Shown one piece after another: positions 37,138 through 51,794 of a DNA stretch of 64,000 bases. The notes under the pieces are model-generated. The model did no database searches. It had not been told where the DNA came from and saw only the letters and a program-made list of their open reading frames with translations. Every line of letters begins with the position of its first letter. The stretch's first letter is position 1. Made by a program: the position numbers and the translations under genes. Source of the stretch: Odiellus spinosus (taxonomy: Eukaryota; Arthropoda; Arachnida; Opiliones; Phalangiidae). The DNA lies in contig CAWUCO010000268.1 in the NCBI GenBank assembly GCA_963920705.1, forward strand, positions 3,472,001 to 3,536,000. The letters run 5' to 3'.

Positions 37138-40100
37138 AAAACATCTCATATCAAAAAGCGAATTTTTAAAATCTGAAATTTGACTATTTTGATATTGTAT
37201 GGTTTCTTGAATTGGCCATATTTTTCTTGTTTTTCAACGGATTTTTGAAAACTCTTATTATTTAGACTGTCCATTAATTGCTCTTTCGATTGACTTTGGT
37301 TTTGTCTAAATTGCCAAGACGTGACAAATATAAAATTGGTTAAAATAAAGCAAAAACACTTAAAAATCCAAGATTATTGGATTCAAATGGACACAAAACT
37401 TTTGATTTTTAAGCGATTTAGACAAAATTAAGACTACTCGAAAGAGCAAATATTGGTCTATCTAAAAAACAAGAGTTTTGGAAAATCCGTTGAAAAACAT
37501 GGAAAATATGGACAATTCAAAAAACATCTAATATCAAAAAGCGAATTTTGAAAATCTGAAATTTGACTATTTTGATATTGTATGGTTTCTTGAATTGGCC
37601 ATATTTTTCTTGTTTTTCAACGGATTTTTAAAAAATTCTTATTATTTAGACTGTCCATTAATTGCTCTTTCGAATGACTTTGGTTTTGTCTAAATTGCAA
37701 AATTGTGACAAATATAAAATTGGTTAAAATTAAGCAAAAACACTTAAAAATCCAAGATTATTGGATTCAAATGGACACAAAACTTTTGATTTTTAAGCAA
37801 TTTAGACAAAATTAAGACTACTCGAAAGAGCAAATATTGGTCTATCTAAAAAAAAAGAGTTTTGGAAAATCCGTTGAAAAACATGGAAAATATAGCAAAT
37901 TCAAAAAACATCTAATATCAAAAAGCGAATTTTGAAAATCTGAAATTTGACTATTTTGATATTCTATGATTTCTTGAATTGGCCATATTTTTCTTGTTTT
38001 TCAACGGATTTTTGAAAACTCTTATTATTTAGACTGTCCATTAATTGCTCTTTCGAATGACTTTGGTTTTTGTCTAAATTGCAAAATTGTGACAAATATA
38101 AAATTGGTTAAAATAAAGCAAAAACACTTAAAAATCCAAGATTATTGGATTCAAATGGACACAAAACTTTTGATTTTTAAGCGATTTAGACAAAATTAAG
38201 ACTACTCGAAAGAGCAAATATTGGTCTATCTAAAAAACAAGAGTTTTGGAAAATCCGTTGAAAAACATGGAAAATATAGCCAATTCAAAAAACATCTAAT
38301 ATCAAAAAGCGAATTTTTAAAATCTGAAATTTGACTATTTTGATATTGTATGGTTTCTTGAATTGGCCATATTTTTCTTGTTTTTCAACGGATTTTTAAA
38401 AAATTCTTATTATTTAGACTGTCCATTAATTGCTCTTTCGAATGACTTTGGTTTTGTCTAAATTGCAAAATTGTGACAAATATAAAATTGGTTAAAATAA
38501 AGCAAAAACACTTAAAAATCCAAGATTATTGGATTCAAATGGACACAAAACTTTTGGTTTTTAAGCGATTTAGACAAAATTAAGACCACTCGAAAGAGCA
38601 AATATTGGTCTATCTAAAAAACAAGAGTTTTGGAAAATCCGTTGAAAAACAAGGAAAATATGGACAATTCAAAAAACATCTAATATCAAAAACGAATTTT
38701 GAAAATCTGAAATTTGACTATTTTGATATTGTATGATTTCTTGAATTGGCCATATTTTTCTTGTTTTTCAACGGATTTTTGAAAACTCTTGTTATTTAGA
38801 CTGTCCATTAATTGCTCTTTCGAATGACTTTGGTTTTGTCTAAATTGCAAAATTGTGACAAATATAAAATTGGTTAAAATAAAGCAAAAACACTTAAAAA
38901 TCCAAGATTATTGGATTCAAATGGACACAAAACTTTTGATTTTTAAGCGATTTAGAAAAAATTAAGACTACTCGAAAGAGCAAATATTGGTCTATCTAAA
39001 AAACAAGAGTTTTGGAAAATCCGTTGAAAAACATGGAAAATATGGACAATTCAAAAAACATCTAATATCAAAAACGATTTTTGAAAATCTGAAATTTGAC
39101 TATTTTGATATTGTATGATTTCTTGAATTGGCCATATTTTTCTTGTTTTTCAACGGATTTTTGAAAACTCTTATTATTTAGACTGTCCATTAATTGCTCT
39201 TTCGAATGACTTTGGTTTTGTCTAAATTGCAAAATTGTGACCAATATAAAATTGGTTAAAATTAAGCAAAAACGCTTAAAAATCCAAGATTATTGGATTC
39301 AAATGGACACAAAACATTTGATTTTTAAGCGATTTAGACAAAATTAAGACTACTCGAAAGAGCAAATATTGGTCTATCTAAAAAACAAGAGTTTTGGAAA
39401 ATCCGTTGAAAAACATGGAAAATATAGCCAATTCAAAAAACATCTAATATCAAAAAGCGAATTTTTAAAATCTGAAATTTGACTATTTTGATATTGTATG
39501 GTTTCTTGAATTGGCCATATTTTTCTTGTTTTTCAACGGATTTTTGAAAACTCTTATTATTTAGACTGTCCATTAATTGCTCTTTCGAATGACTTTGGTT
39601 TTGTCTAAATTGCAAAATTGTGACAAATATAAAATTGGTTAAAATAAAGCAAAAACACTTAAAAATCCAAGATTATTGGATTCAAATGGACACAAAACTT
39701 TTGATTTTTAAGCGATTTAGACAAAATTAAGACTACTCGAAAGAGCAAATATTGGTCTATCTAACAAACAAGAGTTTTGGAAAATCCGTTGAAAAACATG
39801 GAAAATATGGACAATTCAAAAAACATCTAATATCAAAAAGCGAATTTTGAAAATGTGAAATTTGACTATTTTGATATTGTATGGTTTCTTGAATTGGCCA
39901 TATTTTTCTTGTTTTTCAACGGATTTTTAAAAAATTCTTATTATTTAGACTGTCCATTAATTGCTCTTTCGAATGACTTTGGTTTTGTCTAAATTGCAAA
40001 ATTGTGACCAATATAAAATTGGTTAAAATTAAGCAAAAACGCTTAAAAATCCAAGATTATTGGATTCAAATGGACACAAAACTTTTGATTTTTAAGCGAT

Positions 40101-43100
40101 TTAGACAAAATTAAGACCACTCGAAAGAGCAAATATTGGTCTATCTAAAAAACAAAAGTTTTGGAAAATCCGTTGAAAAACATGGAAAATATGGACAATT
40201 CAAAAAACATCTAATATCAAAAACGAATTTTGAAAATCTGAAATTTGACTATTTTGATATTGTATGATTTCTTGAATTGGCCATATTTTTCTTGTTTTTC
40301 AACGGATTTTTAAAAACTCTTGTTATTTAGACTGTCCATTAATTGCTCTTTCGAATGACTTTGGTTTTGTCTAAATTGCAAAATTGTGACAAATATAAAA
40401 TTGGTTAAAATAAAGCAAAAACACTTAAAAATCAGAGATTATTGGATTCAAATGGACACAAAACTTTTGATTTTTAAGCGATTTAGACAAAATTAAGACT
40501 ACTCGAAAGAGCAAATATTGGTCTATCTAAAAAACAAGAGTTTTGGAAAATCCGTTGAAAAACATGGAAAATATGGACAATTCAAAAAACATCTAATATC
40601 AAAAAGCGAATTTTGAAAATCTGAAATTTGACTATTTTGATATTCTATGATTTCTTGAATTGGCCATATTTTTCTTGTTTTTCAACGGATTTTTAAAAAA
40701 TTCTTATTATTTAGACTGTCCATTAATTGCTCTTTCGAATGACTTTGGTTTTGTCTAAATTGCAAAATTGTGACCAATATAAAATTGGTTAAAATTAAGC
40801 AAAAACGCTTAAAAATCCAAGATTATTGGATTCAAATGGACACAAAACTTTTGATTTTTAAGCGATTTAGACAAAATTAAGACCACTCGAAAGAGCAAAT
40901 ATTGGTCTATCTAAAAAACAAGAGTTTTGGAAAATCCGTTGAAAAACATGGAAAATATGGACAATTCAAAAAACATCTAATATCAAAAACGAATTTTGAA
41001 AATCTGAAATTTGACTATTTTGATATTGTATGATTTCTTGAATTGGTCATATTTTTCTTGTTTTTCAACGGATTTTTGAAAACTCTTGTTATTTAGACTG
41101 TCCATTAATTGCTCTTTCGAATGACTTTGGTTTTGTCTAAATTGCAAAATTGTGACAAATATAAAATTGGTTAAAATAAAGCAAAAACACTTAAAAATCC
41201 AAGATTATTGGATTCAAATGGACACAAAACTTTTGATTTTTAAGCGATTTAGAAAAAATTAAGACTACTCGAAAGAGCAAATATTGGTCTATCTAAAAAA
41301 CAAGAGTTTTGGAAAATCCGTTGAAAAACATGGAAAATATGGACAATTCAAAAAACATCTAATATCAAAAACGATTTTTGAAAATCTGAAATTTGACTAT
41401 TTTGATATTGTATGATTTCTTGAATTGGCCATATTTTTCTTGTTTTTCAACGGATTTTTGAAAACTCTTATTATTTAGACTGTCCATTAATTGCTCTTTC
41501 GAATGACTTTGGTTTTGTCTAAATTGCAAAATTGTGACCAATATAAAATTGGTTAAAATTAAGCAAAAACGCTTAAAAATCCAAGATTATTGGATTCAAA
41601 TGGACACAAAACATTTGATTTCTAAGCGATTTAGACAAAATTAAGACTACTCGAAAGAGCAAATATTGGTCTATCTAAAAAACAAGAGTTTTGGAAAATC
41701 CGTTGAAAAACATGGAAAATATAGCCAATTCAAAAAACATCTAATATCAAAAAGCGAATTTTTAAAATCTGAAATTTGACTATTTTGATATTGTATGGTT
41801 TCTTGAATTGGCCATATTTTTCTTGTTTTTCAACGGATTTTTGAAAACTCTTATTATTTAGACTGTCCATTAATTGCTCTTTCGAATGACTTTGGTTTTG
41901 TCTAAATTGCAAAATTGTGACAAATATAAAATTGGTTAAAATAAAGCAAAAACACTTAAAAATCCAAGATTATTGGATTCAAATGGACACAAAACTTTTG
42001 ATTTTTAAGCGATTTAGACAAAATTAAGACTACTCGAAAGAGCAAATATTGGTCTATCTAACAAACAAGAGTTTTGGAAAATCCGTTGAAAAACATGGAA
42101 AATATGGACAATTCAAAAAACATCTAATATCAAAAAGCGAATTTTGAAAATGTGAAATTTGACTATTTTGATATTGTATGGTTTCTTGAATTGGCCATAT
42201 TTTTCTTGTTTTTCAACGGATTTTTAAAAAATTCTTATTATTTAGACTGTCCATTAATTGCTCTTTCGAATGACTTTGGTTTTGTCTAAATTGCAAAATT
42301 GTGACCAATATAAAATTGGTTAAAATTAAGCAAAAACGCTTAAAAATCCAAGATTATTGGATTCAAATGGACACAAAACTTTTGATTTTTAAGCGATTTA
42401 GACAAAATTAAGACCACTCGAAAGAGCAAATATTGGTCTATCTAAAAAACAAAAGTTTTGGAAAATCCGTTGAAAAACATGGAAAATATGGACAATTCAA
42501 AAAACATCTAATATCAAAAACGAATTTTGAAAATCTGAAATTTGACTATTTTGATATTGTATGATTTCTTGAATTGGCCATATTTTTCTTGTTTTTCAAC
42601 GGATTTTTAAAAACTCTTGTTATTTAGACTGTCCATTAATTGCTCTTTCGAATGACTTTGGTTTTGTCTAAATTGCAAAATTGTGACAAATATAAAATTG
42701 GTTAAAATAAAGCAAAAACACTTAAAAATCAGAGATTATTGGATTCAAATGGACACAAAACTTTTGATTTTTAAGCGATTTAGACAAAATTAAGACTACT
42801 CGAAAGAGCAAATATTGGTCTATCTAAAAAACAAGAGTTTTGGAAAATCCGTTGAAAAACATGGAAAATATGGACAATTCAAAAAACATCTAATATCAAA
42901 AAGCGAATTTTGAAAATCTGAAATTTGACTATTTTGATATTCTATGATTTCTTGAATTGGCCATATTTTTCTTGTTTTTCAACGGATTTTTAAAAAATTC
43001 TTATTATTTAGACTGTCCATTAATTGCTCTTTCGAATGACTTTGGTTTTGTCTAAATTGCAAAATTGTGACCAATATAAAATTGGTTAAAATTAAGCAAA

Positions 43101-46100
43101 AACGCATAAAAATCCAAGATTATTGGATTCAAATGGACACAAAACTTTTGATTTTTAAGCGATTTAGACAAAATTAAGACCACTCGAAAGAGCAAATATT
43201 GGTCTATCTAAAAAACAAGAGTTTTGGAAAATCCGTTGAAAAACATGGAAAATATGGACAATTCAAAAAACATCTAATATCAAAAACGAATTTTGAAAAT
43301 CTGAAATTTGACTATTTTGATATTGTATGATTTCTTGAATTGGTCATATTTTTCTTGTTTTTCAACGGATTTTTGAAAACTCTTGTTATTTAGACTGTCC
43401 ATTAATTGCTCTTTCGAATGACTTTGGTTTTGTCTAAATTGCAAAATTGTGACAAATATAAAATTGGTTAAAATAAAGCAAAAACACTTAAAAATCCAAG
43501 ATTATTGGATTCAAATGGACACAAAACTTTTGATTTTTAAGCGATTTAGAAAAAATTAAGACTACTCGAAAGAGCAAATATTGGTCTATCTAAAAAACAA
43601 GAGTTTTGGAAAATCCGTTGAAAAACATGGAAAATATGGACAATTCAAAAAACATCTAATATCAAAAACGAATTTTGAAAATCTGAAATTTGACTATTTT
43701 GATATTGTATGATTTCTTGAATTGGCCATATTCTTCTTGTTTTTCAACGGATTTTTGAAAACTCTTGTTATTTAGACTGTCCATTAATTGCTCTTTCGAA
43801 TGACTTTGGTTTTGTCTAAATTGCAAAATTGTGACAAATATAAAATTGGTTAAAATTAAGCAAAAACACTTAAAAATCCAAGATTATTGGATTCAAATGG
43901 ACACAAAACTTTTGATTTTTAAGCGATTTAGAAAAAATTAAGACTACTCGAAAGAGCAAATATTGGTCTATCTAAAAAACAAGAGTTTTGGAAAATCCGT
44001 TGAAAAACATGGAAAATATGGACAATTCAAAAAACATCTAATATCAAAAAGCGAATTTTTAAAATCTGAAATTTGACTATTTTGATATTGTATGGTTTCT
44101 TGAATTGGCCATATTTTTCTTGTTTTTCAACGGATTTTTGAAAACTCTTATTATTTAGACTGTCCATTAATTGCTCTTTCGAATGACTTTGGTTTTGTCT
44201 AAATTGCAAAATTGTGACCAATATAAAATTGGTTAAAATAAAGCATAAACGCTTAAAAATCCAAGATTATTGGATTCAAATGGACACAAAACTTTTGATT
44301 TTTAAGCGATTTAGACAAAATTAAGACCACTCGAAAGAGCAAATATTGGTCTATCTAAAAAACAAGAGTTTTGGAAAATCCGTTGAAAAACATGGAAAAT
44401 ATGGACAATTCAAAAAACATCTAATATCAAAAACGAATTTTGAAAATCTGAAATTTGACTATTTTGATATTGTATGATTTCTTGAATTGGTCATATTTTT
44501 CTTGTTTTTCAACGGATTTTTGAAAACTCTTGTTATTTAGACTGTCCATTAATTGCTCTTTCGAATGACTTTGGTTTTGTCTAAATTGCAAAATTGTGAC
44601 AAATATAAAATTGGTTAAAATAAAGCAAAAACACTTAAAAATCAAAGATTATTGGATTCAAATGGACACAAAACTTTTGATTTTTAAGCGATTTAGAAAA
44701 AATTAAGACTACTCGAAAGAGCAAATATTGGTCTATCTAAAAAACAAGAGTTTTGGAAAATCCGTTGAAAAACATGGAAAATATGGACAATTCAAAAAAC
44801 ATCTAATATCAAAAACGAATTTTGAAAATCTGAAATTTGACTATTTTGATATTGTATGATTTCTTGAATTGGCCATATTCTTCTTGTTTTTCAACGGATT
44901 TTTGAAAACTCTTGTTATTTAGACTGTCCATTAATTACTCTTTCGAATGACTTTGGTTTTGTCTAAATTGCAAAATTGTGACAAATATAAAATTGGTTAA
45001 AATTAAGCAAAAACACTTAAAAATCCAAGATTATTGGATTCAAATGGACACAAAACTTTTGATTTTTAAGCGATTTAGAAAAAATTAAGACTACTCGAAA
45101 GAGCAAATATTGGTCTATCTAAAAAACAAGAGTTTTGGAAAATCCGTTGAAAAACATGGAAAATATGGACAATTCAAAAAACATCTAATATCAAAAAGCG
45201 AATTTTTAAAATCTGAAATTTGACTATTTTGATATTGTATGGTTTCTTGAATTGGCCATATTTTTCTTGTTTTTCAACGGATTTTTGAAAACTCTTATTA
45301 TTTAGACTGTCCATTAATTGCTCTTTCGAATGACTTTGGTTTTGTCTAAATTGCAAAATTGTGACCAATATAAAATTGGTTAAAATAAAGCATAAACACT
45401 TAAAAATCCAAGATTATTGGATTCAAATGGACACAAAACTTTTGATTTTTAAGCGATTTAGAAAAAATTAAGACTACTCGAAAGAGCAAATATTGGTCTA
45501 TCTAAAAAACAAGAGTTTTGGAAAATCCGTTGAAAAACATGGAAAATATGGACAATTCAAAAAACATCTAATATCAAAAAGCGAATTTTTAAAATCTGAA
45601 ATTTGACTATTTTGATATTGTATGGTTTCTTGAATTGGCCATATTTTTCTTGTTTTTCAACGGATTTTTGAAAACTCTTATTATTTAGACTGTCCATTAA
45701 TTGCTCTTTCGAATGACTTTGGTTTTGTCTAAATTGCAAAATTGTGACCAATATAAAATTGGTTAAAATAAAGCATAAACACTTAAAAATCCAAGATTAT
45801 TGGATTCAAATGGACACAAAACTTTTGATTTTTAAGCGATTTAGACAAAATTAAGACTACTCGAAAGAGCAAATATTGGTCTATCTAAAAAACAAGAGTT
45901 TTGGAAAATCCGTTGAAAAACATGGAAAATATGGACAATTCAAAAAACATCTAATATCAAAAAGCGAATTTTGAAAATGTGAAATTTGACTATTTTGATA
46001 TTGTATGGTTTCTTGAATTGGCCATATTTTTCTTGTTTTTCAACGGATTTTTAAAAAATTCTTATTATTTAGACTGTCCATTAATTGCTCTTTCGAATGA

Positions 46101-46802
46101 CTTTGGTTTTGTTTAAATTGCAAAATTGTGACCAATATAAAATTGGTTAAAATTAAGCAAAAACGCTTAAAAATCCAAGATTATTGGATTCAAATGGACA
46201 CAAAACTTTTGATTTTTAAGCGATTTAGACAAAATTAAGACCGCTCGAAAGAGCAAATATTGGTCTATCTAAAAAACAAGAGTTTTGGAAAATTCGTTGA
46301 AAAACATGGAAAATATGGACATTTCAAAAAGCATCTAATATCAAAAAGCGAATTTTGAAAATCTGAAATTTGACTATTTTGATATTCTATGATTTCTTGA
46401 ATTGGCCATATTTTTCTTGTTTTTCAACGGATTTTTGAAAACTCTTATTATTTAGACTGTCCATTAATTGCTCTTTCGAATGACTTTGGTTTTGTCTAAA
46501 TTGCAAAATTGTGACAAATATAAAATTGGTTAAAATTAAGCAAAAACACTTAAAAATCCAAGATTATTGGATTAAAATGGACACAAAACTTTTGATTTTT
46601 AAGCGATATAGACAAAATTAAGACCACTCGAAAGAGGAAATATTGGTCTATCTAAAAAACAAGAGTTTTGGAAAATCCGTTGAAAAACATGGAAAATATG
46701 GACAATTCAAAAAGCATCTAATATCAAAAAGCGAATTTTTAAAATCTGAAATTTGACTATTTTGATATTGTATGGTTTCTTGAATTGGCCATATTTTTCT
46801 TG
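37138..46802 (-). repeat. Minus-oriented satellite domain 2 (~25 monomers)
   Basis: Continuous minus units. The left part resembles domain 1 (TTGCCAAGACGTGAC near 37311, GGTTTTTGTC near 38067). The middle is a six-monomer higher-order repeat and the right end begins the 13-monomer repeat; both are listed separately. Short minus-strand frames of 60-72 codons recur once per similar monomer and have no sign of being genes. Confidence 0.9.
38750..43650 (-). repeat. Six-monomer higher-order repeat, 2297-bp period, about two copies
   Basis: Markers recur exactly 2297 bp apart: AAAACGATTTTTG near 39070 and 41367, AAAATGTGAAATTTG near 39850 and 42147, AACAAAAGTTTTGG near 40151 and 42448, AAATCAGAGATTATTGG near 40430 and 42727, and TTGGTCATATTT near 41044 and 43341. 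Few positions differ (CGCTTAAAAATCC near 40807 against CGCATAAAAATCC near 43104). Similarity breaks near 38.75 kb (GGCCATA against GGTCATA) and near 43.67 kb (ACGAATTTTG against ACGATTTTTG). Confidence 0.85.
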
Positions 46803-46818
46803 TTTTTCAACGGATTTT
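46803..46818. other. Orientation switch 4, minus to plus
   Basis: Reverse-complemented arm 2 (GGCCATATTTTTCTTG) joins plus arm 1 (CCAAAACTCTTGATTTTC) through the shared 16-bp core TTTTTCAACGGATTTT. Confidence 0.9.
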
Positions 46819-47467
46819 CCAAAACTCTTGATTTTCAGATAGACCAATATTTGCTCTTTCGAGTGGTCTTAATTTTGTCTAAATCGCTTAAAAATCAAAA
46901 GTTTTGTGTCCATTTGAATCCAATAATCTTGGATTTTTAAGTGTTTTTGCTTTATTTTAACCAATTTTATATTTGTCACAATTTTGCAATTTAGACAAAA
47001 CCAAAGTCATTCGAAAGAGCAATTAATGGACAGTCTAAATAATAAGAGTTTTCAAAAATCCGTTGAAAAACAAGAAAAATATGGCCAATTCAAGAAATCA
47101 TAGAATATCAAAATAGTCAAATTTCAGATTTTCAAAATTCGCTTTTTGATATTAGATGTTTTTTGAATTGTCCATATTTTCCATGTTTTTATACGGATTT
47201 TCCAAAACTCTTGTTTTTTAGATAGACCAATATTTGCTCTTTCGAGTGGTCTTAATTTTGTCTAAATCGCTTAAATATCAAAAGTTTTGTGTCCATTTGA
47301 ATCCAATAATCTTGGATTTTTAAGTGTTTTGCTTTATTTTAACCAATTTTATATTTGTCACAATTTTGCAATTTAGACAAAACCAAAGTCATTCGAAAGA
47401 GCAATTAATGGACAGTCTAAATAATAAGAGTTTTCAAAAATCCGTTGAAAAACAAGAAAACTATGGC
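46819..47467 (+). repeat. Plus island 2, about 1.7 monomers
   Basis: Two plus spacers are present (near 46909 and 47288). Diagnostic variants are TTTTTATACGG near 47187 (core changed from TTTTTCAACGG), CGCTTAAATATC near 47267, AAGTGTTTTGC with one T lost near 47321, and GAAAACTATGG near 47456. The same set recurs in islands 3 and 4. Confidence 0.88.
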
Positions 47468-47475
47468 CAATTCAA
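47468..47475. other. Orientation switch 5, plus to minus
   Basis: Plus arm 2 with the ACTATGG variant joins AAAAACATCTAATATC of the minus type through the shared CAATTCAA. An open frame of 65 codons (47324-47521) crosses the junction, but it only reads repeat sequence. Confidence 0.88.
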
Positions 47476-50400
47476 AAAACATCTAATATCAAAAAGCGAA
47501 TTTTTAAAATCTGAAATTTGACTATTTTGATATTGTATGGTTTCTTGAATTGGCCATATTTTTCTTGTTTTTCAACGGATTTTTGAAAACTCTTATTATT
47601 TAGACTGTCCATTAATTGCTCTTTCGAATGACTTTGGTTTTGTCTAAATTGCAAAATTGTGACCAATATAAAATTGGTTAAAATAAAGCATAAACGCTTA
47701 AAAATCCAAGATTATTGGATTCAAATGGACACAAAACTTTTGATTTTTAAGCGATTTAGACAAAATTAAGACCACTCGAAAGAGCAAATATTGGTCTATC
47801 TAAAAAACAAGAGTTTTGGAAAATCCGTTGAAAAACATGGAAAATATGGACAATTCAAAAAACATCTAATATCAAAAACGAATTTTGAAAATCTGAAATT
47901 TGACTATTTTGATATTGTATGATTTCTTGAATTGGTCATATTTTTCTTGTTTTTCAACGGATTTTTGAAAACTCTTGTTATTTAGACTGTCCATTAATTG
48001 CTCTTTCGAATGACTTTGGTTTTGTCTAAATTGCAAAATTGTGACAAATATAAAATTGGTTAAAATAAAGCAAAAACACTTAAAAATCAAAGATTATTGG
48101 ATTCAAATGGACACAAAACTTTTGATTTTTAAGCGATTTAGAAAAAATTAAGACTACTCGAAAGAGCAAATATTGGTCTATCTAAAAAACAAGAGTTTTG
48201 GAAAATCCGTTGAAAAACATGGAAAATATGGACAATTCAAAAAACATCTAATATCAAAAACGAATTTTGAAAATCTGAAATTTGACTATTTTGATATTGT
48301 ATGATTTCTTGAATTGGCCATATTCTTCTTGTTTTTCAACGGATTTTTGAAAACTCTTGTTATTTAGACTGTCCATTAATTACTCTTTCGAATGACTTTG
48401 GTTTTGTCTAAATTGCAAAATTGTGACAAATATAAAATTGGTTAAAATTAAGCAAAAACACTTAAAAATCCAAGATTATTGGATTCAAATGGACACAAAA
48501 CTTTTGATTTTTAAGCGATTTAGAAAAAATTAAGACTACTCGAAAGAGCAAATATTGGTCTATCTAAAAAACAAGAGTTTTGGAAAATCCGTTGAAAAAA
48601 ATGGAAAATATAGCCAATTCAAAAAACATCTAATATCAAAAAGCGAATTTTTAAAATCTGAAATTTGACTATTTTGATATTGTATGGTTTCTTGAATTGG
48701 CCATATTTTTCTTGTTTTTCAACGGATTTTTAAAAAATTCTTATTATTTAGACTGTCCATTAATTGCTCTTTCGAATGACTTTGGTTTTGTTTAAATTGC
48801 AAAATTGTGACCAATATAAAATTGGTTAAAATTAAGCAAAAACGCTTAAAAATCCAAGATTATTGGATTCAAATGGACACAAAACTTTTGATTTTTAAGC
48901 GATTTAGACAAAATTAAGACCACTCGAAAGAGCAAATATTGGTCTATCTAAAAAACAAGAGTTTTGGAAAATTCGTTGAAAAACATGGAAAATATGGACA
49001 TTTCAAAAAGCATCTAATATCAAAAAGCGAATTTTGAAAATCTGAAATTTGACTATTTTGATATTCTATGATTTCTTGAATTGGCCATATTTTTCTTGTT
49101 TTTCAACGGATTTTTGAAAACTCTTATTATTTAGACTGTCCATTAATTGCTCTTTCGAATGACTTTGGTTTTGTCTAAATTGCAAAATTGTGACCAATAT
49201 AAAATTGGTTAAAATAAAGCATAAACGCTTAAAAATCCAAGATTATTGGATTCAAATGGACACAAAACTTTTGATTTTTAAGCGATTTAGACAAAATTAA
49301 GACCACTCGAAAGAGCAAATATTGGTCTATCTAAAAAACAAGAGTTTTGGAAAATCCGTTGAAAAACATGGAAAATATGGACAATTCAAAAAACATCTAA
49401 TATCAAAAACGAATTTTGAAAATCTGAAATTTGACTATTTTGATATTGTATGATTTCTTGAATTGGTCATATTTTTCTTGTTTTTCAACGGATTTTTGAA
49501 AACTCTTGTTATTTAGACTGTCCATTAATTGCTCTTTCGAATGACTTTGGTTTTGTCTAAATTGCAAAATTGTGACAAATATAAAATTGGTTAAAATAAA
49601 GCAAAAACACTTAAAAATCAAAGATTATTGGATTCAAATGGACACAAAACTTTTGATTTTTAAGCGATTTAGAAAAAATTAAGACTACTCGAAAGAGCAA
49701 ATATTGGTCTATCTAAAAAACAAGAGTTTTGGAAAATCCGTTGAAAAACATGGAAAATATGGACAATTCAAAAAACATCTAATATCAAAAACGAATTTTG
49801 AAAATCTGAAATTTGACTATTTTGATATTGTATGATTTCTTGAATTGGCCATATTCTTCTTGTTTTTCAACGGATTTTTGAAAACTCTTGTTATTTAGAC
49901 TGTCCATTAATTACTCTTTCGAATGACTTTGGTTTTGTCTAAATTGCAAAATTGTGACAAATATAAAATTGGTTAAAATTAAGCAAAAACACTTAAAAAT
50001 CCAAGATTATTGGATTCAAATGGACACAAAACTTTTGATTTTTAAGCGATTTAGAAAAAATTAAGACTACTCGAAAGAGCAAATATTGGTCTATCTAAAA
50101 AACAAGAGTTTTGGAAAATCCGTTGAAAAACATGGAAAATATGGACAATTCAAAAAACATCTAATATCAAAAAGCGAATTTTTAAAATCTGAAATTTGAC
50201 TATTTTGATATTGTATGGTTTCTTGAATTGGCCATATTTTTCTTGTTTTTCAACGGATTTTTGAAAACTCTTATTATTTAGACTGTCCATTAATTGCTCT
50301 TTCGAATGACTTTGGTTTTGTCTAAATTGCAAAATTGTGACCAATATAAAATTGGTTAAAATAAAGCATAAACACTTAAAAATCCAAGATTATTGGATTC

Positions 50401-51778
50401 AAATGGACACAAAACTTTTGATTTTTAAGCGATTTAGAAAAAATTAAGACTACTCGAAAGAGCAAATATTGGTCTATCTAAAAAACAAGAGTTTTGGAAA
50501 ATCCGTTGAAAAACATGGAAAATATGGACAATTCAAAAAACATCTAATATCAAAAAGCGAATTTTTAAAATCTGAAATTTGACTATTTTGATATTGTATG
50601 GTTTCTTGAATTGGCCATATTTTTCTTGTTTTTCAACGGATTTTTGAAAACTCTTATTATTTAGACTGTCCATTAATTGCTCTTTCGAATGACTTTGGTT
50701 TTGTCTAAATTGCAAAATTGTGACCAATATAAAATTGGTTAAAATAAAGCATAAACACTTAAAAATCCAAGATTATTGGATTCAAATGGACACAAAACTT
50801 TTGATTTTTAAGCGATTTAGACAAAATTAAGACTACTCGAAAGAGCAAATATTGGTCTATCTAAAAAACAAGAGTTTTGGAAAATCCGTTGAAAAACATG
50901 GAAAATATGGACAATTCAAAAAACATCTAATATCAAAAAGCGAATTTTGAAAATGTGAAATTTGACTATTTTGATATTGTATGGTTTCTTGAATTGGCCA
51001 TATTTTTCTTGTTTTTCAACGGATTTTTAAAAAATTCTTATTATTTAGACTGTCCATTAATTGCTCTTTCGAATGACTTTGGTTTTGTTTAAATTGCAAA
51101 ATTGTGACCAATATAAAATTGGTTAAAATTAAGCAAAAACGCTTAAAAATCCAAGATTATTGGATTCAAATGGACACAAAACTTTTGATTTTTAAGCGAT
51201 TTAGACAAAATTAAGACCGCTCGAAAGAGCAAATATTGGTCTATCTAAAAAACAAGAGTTTTGGAAAATTCGTTGAAAAACATGGAAAATATGGACATTT
51301 CAAAAAGCATCTAATATCAAAAAGCGAATTTTGAAAATCTGAAATTTGACTATTTTGATATTCTATGATTTCTTGAATTGGCCATATTTTTCTTGTTTTT
51401 CAACGGATTTTTGAAAACTCTTATTATTTAGACTGTCCATTAATTGCTCTTTCGAATGACTTTGGTTTTGTCTAAATTGCAAAATTGTGACAAATATAAA
51501 ATTGGTTAAAATTAAGCAAAAACACTTAAAAATCCAAGATTATTGGATTAAAATGGACACAAAACTTTTGATTTTTAAGCGATATAGACAAAATTAAGAC
51601 CACTCGAAAGAGGAAATATTGGTCTATCTAAAAAACAAGAGTTTTGGAAAATCCGTTGAAAAACATGGAAAATATGGACAATTCAAAAAGCATCTAATAT
51701 CAAAAAGCGAATTTTTAAAATCTGAAATTTGACTATTTTGATATTGTATGGTTTCTTGAATTGGCCATATTTTTCTTG
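47476..51778 (-). repeat. Minus-oriented satellite domain 3 (~11 monomers)
   Basis: Uniform minus units within the 4976-bp repeat. AAAATTCGTTG, a core variant with C changed to T, marks units near 48967 and 51265 (also 46289, 53945, 56623 and 60067). No gene or insertion is seen. Confidence 0.9.
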
Positions 51779-51794
51779 TTTTTCAACGGATTTT
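51779..51794. other. Orientation switch 6, minus to plus
   Basis: The same joint as at 46803-46818, exactly 4976 bp downstream: reverse-complemented arm 2 into plus arm 1 through TTTTTCAACGGATTTT. Confidence 0.9.

Larger units (their letters stand above)
44215..49190. repeat. 13-monomer higher-order repeat (4976 bp), copy 1
   Basis: This segment and 49191-54166 match at a constant offset of 4976 bp, including the embedded plus island and both of its orientation switches. Shared rare markers include AAAGCATAAACG near 44241 and 49217, CCATATTCTTCTTG near 44874 and 49850, GACCGCTCG near 46239 and 51215, AGCGATATAGAC near 46600 and 51576, TTTTTATACGG near 47187 and 52163, and TTGAAAAAAATGG near 48590 and 53566. 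It is the largest repeat period seen in the window. Confidence 0.87.

Noticed and set aside
44235-44245. AATAAA in AAAATAAAGC as a polyadenylation signal
   Set aside because: It is a common spacer variant in AT-rich repeat DNA and is replaced by AATTAAGC in many units. No transcript unit is visible.
44427-44645. 72-codon minus-strand frames recurring at 44427, 47872, 49403, 52848, 55526 and 58586
   Set aside because: They start at the same spacer ATG created by the AAATCAAAGATTATTGG variant and are copies made by the 4976-, 2678- and 3060-bp offsets. No evidence of coding selection.
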